Assembly: GCF_003545715.1 (NCBI RefSeq) | Contig: NZ_QVNU01000011.1 | Span: 59,660-123,659, forward strand | From: Taibaiella koreensis | Lineage (GTDB): Bacteria; Bacteroidota; Bacteroidia; Chitinophagales; Chitinophagaceae | Direction of reading: 5' to 3' | Length of the DNA stretch: 64,000 nucleotides | Shown here: positions 45,745 to 53,325 of the stretch, piece by piece | Layout: each line of letters opens with the position of its first letter | How positions within the stretch are numbered: the stretch's first letter is position 1 | Program-made: the position numbers and the translations under genes | The notes under the pieces: model-generated | Databases searched by the model: none | What the model was told of the DNA's origin: nothing | Seen by the model: only the letters and a program-made list of their open reading frames with translations

Positions 45745-46098
45745 ATGAAAAAACTGTTCTCCGCGCTCCTGCCGCTCTGCTTCCTGTTCCTGGCCCATAA
45801 GGCCAATGCCTTCGGCCATTACGAATATTGTAAAGCCACCGTGCAAACCACTTCCGATTCCTGGAATGTATACATCAACAGGCAACTGGTAGGTGGCAGC
45901 GCCCCGCCTGCCCTGCTCCTGACCGAGTATCGCATTACCACCACTTATCGAAATGGCACCGTTACGGTCGGTAGCTGGACCACACTTCCATCCGGCAGCA
46001 GTGTTCCGGTAGGCACCTCCGGTATGGGGGCCCAGATCACCACCATCGAAATAAGGGTACCTTCCCTGTCTACGATAACTGTCCTTTCACCTTGCTAA
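45745..46098 (+). CDS. Small exported protein of unknown function
   Basis: A 117-residue protein with a signal peptide ending at NAFG (about residue 23) and a Ser/Thr-rich beta-like mature part with two cysteines, one at the C-terminal end. I recognise no family. It is preceded by a 279-bp intergenic region shared with the divergent AraC gene, and followed by a hairpin. Confidence 0.55.
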   Translation: MKKLFSALLPLCFLFLAHKANAFGHYEYCKATVQTTSDSWNVYINRQLVGGSAPPALLLTEYRITTTYRNGTVTVGSWTTLPSGSSVPVGTSGMGAQITTIEIRVPSLSTITVLSPC

Positions 46099-46116
46099 AA
46101 AACCTTACCCATGCAT

Positions 46117-46147
46117 GATAGCCTGCGATACTACACCGCAGGCTATC
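46117..46147. terminator. Hairpin between convergent genes
   Basis: GATAGCCTGCG (46117-46127) and CGCAGGCTATC (46137-46147) form a perfect 11-bp stem with a 9-base loop between the small exported protein and the YCII gene. The T run is weak. Confidence 0.6.
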
Positions 46148-46166
46148 TGGTTTACCAGGCCTTATC

Positions 46167-46505
46167 TCAGGCGATTACCGGCCTTACTTCTACATTACCG
46201 CCGACGGACAGCACCGGACAACCTTTTGCCAGCTCCGCAGCTTCGTTTGTATCGGCCGCTGACAAAAAGAGGTATCCGTTCAATACTTCCTTTACTTCGG
46301 CATAAGAGCCCTCAGTTATCGAATGGTCTGCTCTCACTACCTTACCCTCGCCCAGCCGCTTACCGGTGCTGACAAGTTTATTCTGAGCGGCCAGGCTGCC
46401 TACCCAATCCTGCCATTGCTGAGCGATCGTCTGGTATTGTTCCGGGGAAAACTGTTGTGTAGGTTGCGCCACAGCGCTTCTGAATATCAAAAGAAATTCC
46501 TGCAT
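46167..46505 (-). CDS. YCII-domain protein
   Basis: A 112-residue protein starting MQEFLLIFRS, the usual beginning of YCII-related dimeric ferredoxin-like proteins. It has strands and helices in order and ends GGNVEVRPVI. The biochemical role of the family is unclear. The ATG at 46505 is chosen over an upstream one that adds 15 unrelated residues. It lies 84 bases after the AhpD-like gene, a pairing that is common in bacteria. Confidence 0.82.
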   Translation of the reverse strand: MQEFLLIFRSAVAQPTQQFSPEQYQTIAQQWQDWVGSLAAQNKLVSTGKRLGEGKVVRADHSITEGSYAEVKEVLNGYLFLSAADTNEAAELAKGCPVLSVGGNVEVRPVIA

Positions 46506-46589
46506 GATCTTTAATTTTTTGGAGTGATTGAAATGGTTAAAACAGCCCACCCCTATCTCGTGTAAGGATATACGGATGAGCCGCAGTTG

Positions 46590-47060
46590 TTATTGGGCCG
46601 AAGCAAACTGCCCGGGTACATAGCTGCCGGCCTGCACGCGGAAAGCAATATTGATGCGGTTGTAGGTATTGATAGTGGTTACCGCGATGGTCAAATCGAC
46701 CAGCTCCTCCTCTGAAAATTGCTTCCTGACCATAAGATATACATCATCGGGTACGTCGCCGCCCGTGATCCGGGTCACAGCCTCGGCCCAGGCCAGCGCA
46801 GCCTGCTCTCTTTCACTGTAGAAGGGGGCTTCCCGCCAGGCATTGAGCAGGTACAATCTTTGTTCGCTTTCTCCCTTGGCCCTCAGGTCTTTGGCATGCA
46901 TATCGAGGCAGAAAGCACAGCCGTTGATCTGCGATACCCTGAAGCAGATCAGGTCGAGCATTTCCTGATCCAATGATGATTTTGCCAGATAATTACCTAA
47001 ACCAAACAACGCTTTCATAGCGCCGGGCCCTTTTTCCAGGGCATTGATCCTCTGTCTCAT
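46590..47060 (-). CDS. Carboxymuconolactone decarboxylase/AhpD-like protein
   Basis: A 156-residue helical protein with the AhpD redox signature: Cys48, Cys51 and His55 in CAFCLDMH. Family members act as alkylhydroperoxidase-type reductases or related redox proteins. INTYNRINIAFRV near the C-terminus is typical. An operator-like nested palindrome lies upstream. It is probably co-transcribed with the YCII gene downstream, and no sigma factor is adjacent. Confidence 0.9.
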   Translation of the reverse strand: MRQRINALEKGPGAMKALFGLGNYLAKSSLDQEMLDLICFRVSQINGCAFCLDMHAKDLRAKGESEQRLYLLNAWREAPFYSEREQAALAWAEAVTRITGGDVPDDVYLMVRKQFSEEELVDLTIAVTTINTYNRINIAFRVQAGSYVPGQFASAQ

Positions 47061-47426
47061 TTATTTTGTTTTAAAAGATTAACACTGTTTGTCTTTATCT
47101 ATTGACAAACGAATGTTCATCGATTGGACAGTGTCACGAAACTTTTTTTTTGCAGGCACGGCAGATGTTTACAAGCGTCGATAACCCTTCGCCTGCTATG
47201 TAGCCTTTGGGACGGTATAGCACATGGATGAAGATTCGTGGCTCACAAAGATTCTGTAATAGTTACTCCTTTGGGCCATTGTGCCTTGGTGAGAAAGATT
47301 GGTGCGCTAGGCTTATGAGAAAACGTAACGGGCACACGCGAGGGCGCGTGCGCCAGCGACACATGATTTATAAAATCCGTTTGGGTTGCTTCCCGCTTGG
47401 TGAGCAAATACCCAAGAGAAGGAATA
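47061..47426. other. Intergenic region between ada and the AhpD-like gene
   Basis: 366 bases without a supported gene. It contains the nested palindromes at 47082-47134 and a GC-rich imperfect hairpin near 47331-47352. The plus-strand frame at 47207-47494 overlaps ada antisense and has an unnatural, basic composition. Confidence 0.55.
47082..47134 (-). promoter_or_regulatory. Nested palindromes upstream of the AhpD-like gene
   Basis: GTTTGTC (47087-47093) and GACAAAC (47104-47110) form an inverted repeat with a 10-base centre. The outer ACACTGT (47082-47088) and ACAGTGT (47128-47134) form a second one. They lie 22-74 bases before the start codon, where a repressor or activator site is expected. 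Confidence 0.4.
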
Positions 47427-48464
47427 TCAGGAATGATTACGTTCGTGCTCCAGCAACCATTGCTTGCGATGCAGGCCACCGCCATAACCGGTAAGGCTGC
47501 CATCGCTGCCCAACACACGATGACAGGGCACAATAATGCTGATGCGGTTCATGCCGTTAGCATGTGCTACCGCTCTTATACTACTGGTAATACCGAGTAC
47601 GCCGGCTTGTCGTTTGTAAGTGGAAGTATGGCCGTAGGGCACCTCACGCAGGGCATGCCATATTTTCTGCTGAAAAACCGTTCCCGGCATAGATAGCGCT
47701 ACGGTAAACACTTTGAGCTTACCTTCAAAATAGGCCTTCAGCTCCTTACGCAGGATATCGAAATGTGGGCTGTCGCCAGGGACGATCGTGGCCCGGAGCA
47801 AGCGGCTGATATCTTTCAGCTCGGTCTCCAACATCTTACGATCGGCAAACTCCAGCAGACAAATACCTTCGCTAACAGCACAAGCGATCATAGGTCCCAA
47901 TGGCGTTTCCAGGCGGCTAAGCTGAATGATGCCGGCCACTTTGCTCTTTCCGGGCGATACGCCAAAAACGGATTTAAAAGACTGGGTAAAGCCGCTTAGT
48001 GATTCGAAGCCTGCGTCGAAGGCCGCGCTGGTTACCCCCGCGCCTTCTTGTATTTTATGAAAGGCGGTATTGATGCGGTACATCCGCTGGTAAGCCTGAA
48101 AGGTGATGCTATGGTGCCTGAGGAACCAGCGCCGGATGAGGCTCGGTTCTACGCCCATATGCCGCAGGTCTTCATCTTTAAGCTTACGGGAAGGATCGGC
48201 CTGCACGGCTTGCAACACCGCAGCGATACCTGCCGGCACCTCCCCGATCTGCTCCAGGGGGCGGCAGACTTTACAGGGGCGGTAGCCGTGTGTCAAGGCC
48301 TCTTTTATGGTCTTATAGAACACCACATTCTCCCGTTTGGGCTTACGGGCAGTACAGGTGGGCCGGCAAAAAATACCAGTGGTCTTCACCGCGGTAACAA
48401 AGCTGCCCTCGTAAGCTATATCTTTCGCCAGGATCGCCTCATACATTATATCATCGGTAAGCAT
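47427..48464 (-). CDS. ada: Bifunctional Ada: regulator and O6-methylguanine-DNA methyltransferase
   Basis: A 345-residue alkylation-damage protein. The N-terminal domain binds zinc through Cys33, Cys37, Cys64 and Cys67; Cys33 is the expected methyl acceptor from phosphotriesters. An AraC-type helix-turn-helix region spans about residues 85-180. The C-terminal methyltransferase has Cys314 in PCHRV, the O6-methylguanine acceptor. In E. coli, methylated Ada activates its own operon; a similar scheme is expected here. A perfect TAnnTTTG box lies 17 bases before the ATG at 48464. Confidence 0.95.
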   Translation of the reverse strand: MLTDDIMYEAILAKDIAYEGSFVTAVKTTGIFCRPTCTARKPKRENVVFYKTIKEALTHGYRPCKVCRPLEQIGEVPAGIAAVLQAVQADPSRKLKDEDLRHMGVEPSLIRRWFLRHHSITFQAYQRMYRINTAFHKIQEGAGVTSAAFDAGFESLSGFTQSFKSVFGVSPGKSKVAGIIQLSRLETPLGPMIACAVSEGICLLEFADRKMLETELKDISRLLRATIVPGDSPHFDILRKELKAYFEGKLKVFTVALSMPGTVFQQKIWHALREVPYGHTSTYKRQAGVLGITSSIRAVAHANGMNRISIIVPCHRVLGSDGSLTGYGGGLHRKQWLLEHERNHS

Positions 48465-48480
48465 TGCTATGATTTTGACG

Positions 48481-48488
48481 CAAAGATA
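48481..48488 (-). promoter_or_regulatory. -7 box of ada
   Basis: TATCTTTG on the minus strand (48488-48481) is a perfect TAnnTTTG; the start codon at 48464 follows at a normal leader distance. No clear -33 TTG was found, as expected for an activator-dependent promoter. Confidence 0.6.
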
Positions 48489-48649
48489 CCTACCTGCAAC
48501 GCTGGCTGGCTACCGAAAACGGAACAGGTATTTTTTTAACAGGAAAACAGAATGTCATCCCTTACATGCCGGCATGTTTCGATAGAAAGATCTTGTACGA
48601 AATATCAGAAAGCTGTAACTTAGAGCAAACCCTTGTATACCGTGCATTC

Positions 48650-49432
48650 ATGCTTCCCCTGATCTCCTGCATTTGTATTACCCGCAATCGTCCCGATCTG
48701 CTACAGCAAGCCGTATCCTGCTTCGAGGCTCAGACGTATCCGCACAAAGAGCTGGTGCTCCTATGGGAAGCCGGCGATGGAGCTACGGCGCAATACATTG
48801 CCAGCCTGCAGCTGCGTTCGGGATTACTCAACACGATCAAAGTAACCAGGGAGGACGGCAGCCTGGGCCAGCTGCGTAATCATGCTATCCGCGTAGCCAA
48901 CGGAGTTTATATCTGCCAGTGGGACGACGACGACTGGTACCATCCGCAACGGCTCCGCTATCAGTACTACCTGCTCCTGAAGCATCGCCGACCGGCTACC
49001 TTGCTCGGCAGGATCATAATTTTCGATGCTATAGAACCGGCTGCTTATCTATCCTGCTATCGCTTGTGGGAAGGTAACTTGCTTTGCCATAAAGAAACGG
49101 TCCTGCGATACCCTTATCCATCGCTGAGCAGAGGAGAAGATACGCCGGTGGTAACGGCGCTGTACCGGGAGCAATTGCTGTACATTGATACCGCCATTAC
49201 ACCGTTGTATATTTACCGGTTCCATGGGAGGAATACCTGGGAATACGCGCATTTCAAAAGCTTTTTGCCCCATAGCTTGCGTCTACCGAAATCTGCAGCG
49301 GAGGCAGTAAGCGATCTGACCTCAGCAACCGGCCCGGTTTCACCTGCCCTGGACCGGCTGGAGCAATATTTTCAACATCAATACGCTTATAACTGCCTTT
49401 ATGATACCCCGGCTGATACACCTGCTTTGTAA
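48650..49432 (+). CDS. GT2-family glycosyltransferase
   Basis: A 260-residue GT-A glycosyltransferase. It starts MLPLISCICITRNRPDLLQQAV, with the nucleotide-binding strand and ITRNR. The metal/sugar motif is in QWDDDDWYHP at about residues 90-99, and the acceptor-side base is probably in RGEDTPVV. The start at 48650 is chosen by family fit; 28 codons upstream do not look coding. It overlaps the next gene by 32 bases. It has no membrane segment. With its neighbours it may build a short glycan on protein or surface polymer. Confidence 0.85.
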   Translation: MLPLISCICITRNRPDLLQQAVSCFEAQTYPHKELVLLWEAGDGATAQYIASLQLRSGLLNTIKVTREDGSLGQLRNHAIRVANGVYICQWDDDDWYHPQRLRYQYYLLLKHRRPATLLGRIIIFDAIEPAAYLSCYRLWEGNLLCHKETVLRYPYPSLSRGEDTPVVTALYREQLLYIDTAITPLYIYRFHGRNTWEYAHFKSFLPHSLRLPKSAAEAVSDLTSATGPVSPALDRLEQYFQHQYAYNCLYDTPADTPAL

Positions 49433-50075
49433 AGACAAGGAAAAAGATTCTCCTTATCTCGACAGGGTACAGGCACTGCATCCGGGATGGGACATTGTAC
49501 GGTATGACGATGCGGACATGATGGCATGGGTAAGCCGGCAGCACAGCGACCGACTATCGGCCTACCAGAGCCTGTCCACGGCTATTCAACGCAGCGATAT
49601 GTTCCGGATATTGATCTTGTATGCCAGGGGTGGCTTCTATCTCGACACCGATATCCATTGCTTCCGATCGCTGGAAACTTTACGGGAACATGCGCTGGTG
49701 CTGGGCGAGGAAAAAACGCTTACTGCTGCAGAGATGCGACTACCCCATCATCACTATGCCTTACGGATCGGCAATTACCTGATGGGCAGCCAGGCCGGTC
49801 ATCCTTTCCTGAATGCCTTCCTGGATACCATGCAGTTGCTGGCCCGGCGCCCGATCGCTACGGAAAACGATGTGCTGGAAACAACAGGGCCCGGGGCGCT
49901 GACCAATTTTTATCATGAACAAAGCGCCGGATATCCGGATATCCACCTGGTACGTAATCCGGGGCGGCGCTGCATCCGGAACTGCTGCCCGCAACCTTCC
50001 TGCCACTTCGGAGACTTTGCGGCACACCTGCATCTTGGCAGCTGGCGCTGGCAATCAATACAATCCCTGCTATGA
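49401..50075 (+). CDS. GT32-like glycosyltransferase with DxD motif
   Basis: A 224-residue protein of the sugar-binding DXD group (Gly_transf_sug). It begins MIPRLIHLLC, then ARGGFYLDTDIHCF, whose DTD is the metal-binding DxD at about residues 81-83. AIQRSDMFRILILY upstream is typical of the Och1-like group. GPGALTNFY and the C-terminal HLGSWRW complete the fold. The start lies 32 bases inside the preceding gene; its stop overlaps the next start (ATGA). Confidence 0.85.
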   Translation: MIPRLIHLLCKDKEKDSPYLDRVQALHPGWDIVRYDDADMMAWVSRQHSDRLSAYQSLSTAIQRSDMFRILILYARGGFYLDTDIHCFRSLETLREHALVLGEEKTLTAAEMRLPHHHYALRIGNYLMGSQAGHPFLNAFLDTMQLLARRPIATENDVLETTGPGALTNFYHEQSAGYPDIHLVRNPGRRCIRNCCPQPSCHFGDFAAHLHLGSWRWQSIQSLL

Positions 50076-50767
50076 TACCCTTACACCTGCACCAAACCTG
50101 GAAAGACGAGCAGATACCGGAGCACCTGGAGCATTACGTACAATCGTGGAAAAGCCTTCATCCCGACTGGGCATATACCCTGTGGACGGATGAGATGAAT
50201 GACCGCTTCATCGCCACGCATTATCCCGAATTCCTGCCGGTATACGAGCGCTATCCTACGGCAATACAGCGGGTGGATGCCGTGCGCTATTTTATCCTGC
50301 TGCAACAGGGCGGCCTGTTTATTGACCTCGATTTTGAATGTTTACGCCCCATATCACCATTACTGAAGGATACCCTATTTGTGGCAGGACTGGAGCCCGC
50401 CGCGCATGCCATAGCACATCACAAAGCTTATATCATCAGCAACGCCTTTATGGCCGGAGCGCCTGGTTCGGGCTTCCTCCAATATCTTTGCGGAATAATA
50501 AAAACCAACGACTATTATCGTTATTCGCGGGAAAGGGGCTTTAACGCCGTATTGGACTGTGCGGGGCCGTTCATGCTTAGCAGGGCCTATGAGCGTTTTC
50601 CTGCAAAGGAAGAGATACGTATCGTTGATCATCAGCTGCTCTATCCCCTGCATAAGAACCCGGTAACCGGCACCATTGATGCTGCGCACCGTAGCGACCC
50701 GCGTATCAGAGAAAAGGCCTATGCCATTCATCACTACTGGGGCTCCTGGTGGCAGGCAGCAGAATAG
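50072..50767 (+). CDS. GT32-like glycosyltransferase with DxD motif
   Basis: A 231-residue paralogue of the preceding gene: MIPLHLHQTW, AIQRVDAVRYFILLQQGGLFIDLDFEC (DLD as the metal-binding motif at about residues 91-93), GPFMLSRAY and a C-terminal HHYWGSWW. It begins with a four-base overlap with the upstream gene. Its last 34 bases overlap the convergent GT2 gene, so no terminator can lie between them. Confidence 0.87.
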   Translation: MIPLHLHQTWKDEQIPEHLEHYVQSWKSLHPDWAYTLWTDEMNDRFIATHYPEFLPVYERYPTAIQRVDAVRYFILLQQGGLFIDLDFECLRPISPLLKDTLFVAGLEPAAHAIAHHKAYIISNAFMAGAPGSGFLQYLCGIIKTNDYYRYSRERGFNAVLDCAGPFMLSRAYERFPAKEEIRIVDHQLLYPLHKNPVTGTIDAAHRSDPRIREKAYAIHHYWGSWWQAAE

Positions 50768-51429
50768 AACGCCAGCTGGTGGCCCAATACCGATCGCGCA
50801 TCAGAGAAGGGAAGCTCCTGCCATAAGAGATCATTGATGTGTTTCCTGCTGGTATTGCCCGGATGGATAAAAGCCGCAAAGCCAGCCCCGGATTCGTTGA
50901 CCGCTACCGGCATTCCCGATGACCATACAAAGTGATTGTCTTCGCCGCTGTTGCGCTGCGGAAAAGGATGCCGCTCCCAGTATTGCTTCCGGTAAGCCAG
51001 CGTGGCGCCTGCCACCCATGGCATACCACCGGCCGGATAGGTGTATTGCCAGCACTGCTGCGACAGGGGCCTTATGAATAGCAGGCTGCTCAATCCGCAG
51101 ATGACAGCGCCGCTTTGTTCCAGTGTGTGTACCTGGCTACTGATCCAGCCGGGAGCGTACCAGTCGTCATCGTCCCAGTGCAGGATTAATTCTCCCCGCG
51201 CCGCAGCGCAGGCCAGGTTCCGTTTCTCACCGAGCGAGGTGCATGCCTGCGGATGCCGGATATACCGTATACGGGCATCGCCATGCAAAGCGGCGCCCAC
51301 CCTGCCGTCGCTATCGTCAAAGATCACCAGTTCGGTCTGCGGGTAGTCCTGTGCGAGAAAGTTGCGCACTGCCAGCGGCACAAATGCTGCCCTGGCGCTC
51401 GTGGTGGGCATGATGCAGGATACCAGCAT
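50734..51429 (-). CDS. GT2-family glycosyltransferase at the end of the large-protein operon
   Basis: A 231-residue GT-A glycosyltransferase: MLVSCIMPTTSARAAFVPLAV, VIFDDSDG, then LHWDDDDWYAPGW (metal/sugar site at about residues 83-90) and NSGEDNHFVW. The WDDDDWY block is shared with the GT2 protein at 48650, so the two probably arose by duplication. It lies 57 bases downstream of the 608-residue protein on the same strand and may be the last gene of that operon, so it could act on the operon's products. Confidence 0.85.
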   Translation of the reverse strand: MLVSCIMPTTSARAAFVPLAVRNFLAQDYPQTELVIFDDSDGRVGAALHGDARIRYIRHPQACTSLGEKRNLACAAARGELILHWDDDDWYAPGWISSQVHTLEQSGAVICGLSSLLFIRPLSQQCWQYTYPAGGMPWVAGATLAYRKQYWERHPFPQRNSGEDNHFVWSSGMPVAVNESGAGFAAFIHPGNTSRKHINDLLWQELPFSDARSVLGHQLAFYSAACHQEPQ

Positions 51430-51486
51430 AGCTAAAGATTTCTGTTCAAAAAAAGTGCAACAGGTCTGTCTGATACGGTTCTCGCA

Positions 51487-53313
51487 TCAGGGTGTATCCG
51501 GCTCCTTATCCGCGAGTATATCGAACTTAAGGCCGCTGTTGCCTTCGCCTTTTCCGGCGAGCACTTTCCGGCCCGTCCAGGTAAAGGTCGCGCCATCGTA
51601 CCAGCGGGTCCGCTGGAAATTGGTGCTCACCACGAAGCCCTGCCTTCCCAGTACCTCTTCGTGAATAAGATAGGATTTACCTTCGGCGATGCCCACAGAC
51701 AGGATATCGGTCCTGGGCCTGATGATCTGCGTCGTGTAGTTATTGTCGATATAGCGCAGCATGGCCGCCCTCTGCAGCAACACTTCGCGTCCCTGGTAAC
51801 TGCCGGGATCGGGCACCTGCTTCGGGATAAAGGGTATCCAGTTTTCGGGGACTGCGTTGGAAAGCCGGAAGCGGTGAAGCGCATCGTTGGGTGTATAGCC
51901 GGGCGGTGGCGAAGGCGGACCGGCCTGTTCGACCAGGTACTTCTGCAGCTCGTTGTTGGCATTCTTTCCGTCCATACCGCCTGCCAGTTCGTTGGGCACC
52001 ACTTCTTCCACACCCCATACCATATTGGCCATCTCATCGCGCAAGAAAAGAACACGTTCCAGAGGTTCGCCTTCCATGCGGTTTTTCACCGAGGGTACCA
52101 TCAGCAATTTGCCAAAGGTGCTCACGTTAGCGGTGCCCTGCCGGCTGATGTTATACATATCCCAGCGCTGCCACTGCTCGTCCTGGCCCGATCCCGATCT
52201 GTTGATGAGGAAATGCCGGCCAAATACATCGGTGGTCACCAGGCCATTAACGGTATTGACGGTGCCGTCGGGCACCACATGCGGGATCAGGAACCAGTCA
52301 TTTGCATAGATCAACCCAAACTCCATAATGACCATTTTGGATACGTCCTGTTTTTGGGTCAGCATCTTCGACAGATCGTTGTTCTTGTCTTCAAACTCCC
52401 ACCAACGGCCCTTGGGCATTCCCTTAAACTCAATGGTATGCGGTATATAAGAGAAGGTCTCCGGATTTAGTACGGCAACGCCATTGTCAATGGGCGTTCC
52501 GGTTTCATTAAGTCGCTCATTGGTATCCTTGTTCAGGTCGAAGGAATACCAGTCGACCGTACCGCGCTTGTATTTATCGGCCTGCAGCACATGCTGCAAA
52601 GCGCCGGGATTGCCTGTTACAGGCGCCGACACGGCGCATTGGTATTCCAGCTGCTGTTCAGACCAGGAAATATCGGCTTCGTCAGCAGGAAGATAATAAG
52701 TGTTCTTCAGCCATTGCAGGAAACGGACCTGCTTCACATCCAGATCGGGATAACCCGGCGCATAATCGGTGGCATTGCCGCCATTCTTGATATGCTGGTA
52801 TAACGCAAAGCCATCCATGACCCTTGTGGTCACCAGGTTCCTGATCTTCACCGCTTCCAGGTTGCTGTTCTTCTCCGCGTCCGACGTTGGTGTAAGCGAT
52901 GCTATAGGAAAGGCTTCTATAAAAGTGGCAAACAATACCGATGCCTGCGCCGGATAAGCTTTGGCCACCAATTTGAACCATATATTGCCGAGCTCCAGCT
53001 GCAGGGCCAGATCGGGCTTCAGCGGCAGCCTTTCCACTTTTGCTTCTACAGGCACATTCTCGTCGAAGGCCTCTACTGGTCCTTTCCGGCTCTGGAAGCG
53101 GTTGATCTTATTGGATTGGGTCTGTATCCTGGCTTTGACAAGGGTACCGGCATCTTCGCCTTTAAATTCCTTTACACGCCATTGCTGGGTAAGCATCCAC
53201 AAGGCGTCATGGACCTGGGCCTTTACCGTAGGTTTGTAGTCGCGTGCTATTACTCTCGGCTCAATGCGGGTATACGCGACGATGTCGGACTGAAATATAT
53301 CAATTCTGGGCAT
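51487..53313 (-). CDS. Large operon protein C (608 residues), family not recognised
   Basis: A 608-residue soluble protein without a signal peptide, membrane helix or known domain. The N-terminal part has a compact motif: DALWMLTQQWRVKEFKGEDAG at about residues 36-56, followed by KARIQTQSN. The C-terminal 110 residues are also patterned (LLQRAAMLRYIDN, RTDILSVG, YLIHEEVLGRQGFV, GKGEGNSGLKFD). I believe I recall proteins with 'DPLWxLARQWQxGEFxGEDAG' in Actinobacteria and Proteobacteria annotated as hypothetical, so this may be a widespread family; I cannot check it. It starts 12 bases after the end of the 1616-residue gene. Confidence 0.75.
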   Translation of the reverse strand: MPRIDIFQSDIVAYTRIEPRVIARDYKPTVKAQVHDALWMLTQQWRVKEFKGEDAGTLVKARIQTQSNKINRFQSRKGPVEAFDENVPVEAKVERLPLKPDLALQLELGNIWFKLVAKAYPAQASVLFATFIEAFPIASLTPTSDAEKNSNLEAVKIRNLVTTRVMDGFALYQHIKNGGNATDYAPGYPDLDVKQVRFLQWLKNTYYLPADEADISWSEQQLEYQCAVSAPVTGNPGALQHVLQADKYKRGTVDWYSFDLNKDTNERLNETGTPIDNGVAVLNPETFSYIPHTIEFKGMPKGRWWEFEDKNNDLSKMLTQKQDVSKMVIMEFGLIYANDWFLIPHVVPDGTVNTVNGLVTTDVFGRHFLINRSGSGQDEQWQRWDMYNISRQGTANVSTFGKLLMVPSVKNRMEGEPLERVLFLRDEMANMVWGVEEVVPNELAGGMDGKNANNELQKYLVEQAGPPSPPPGYTPNDALHRFRLSNAVPENWIPFIPKQVPDPGSYQGREVLLQRAAMLRYIDNNYTTQIIRPRTDILSVGIAEGKSYLIHEEVLGRQGFVVSTNFQRTRWYDGATFTWTGRKVLAGKGEGNSGLKFDILADKEPDTP

Positions 53314-53325
53314 ACAATGGTGATA

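Noticed and set aside
47207..47494. 95-codon plus-strand frame between ada and the AhpD-like gene
   Set aside because: Overlaps ada antisense, very basic and Cys-rich without pattern.
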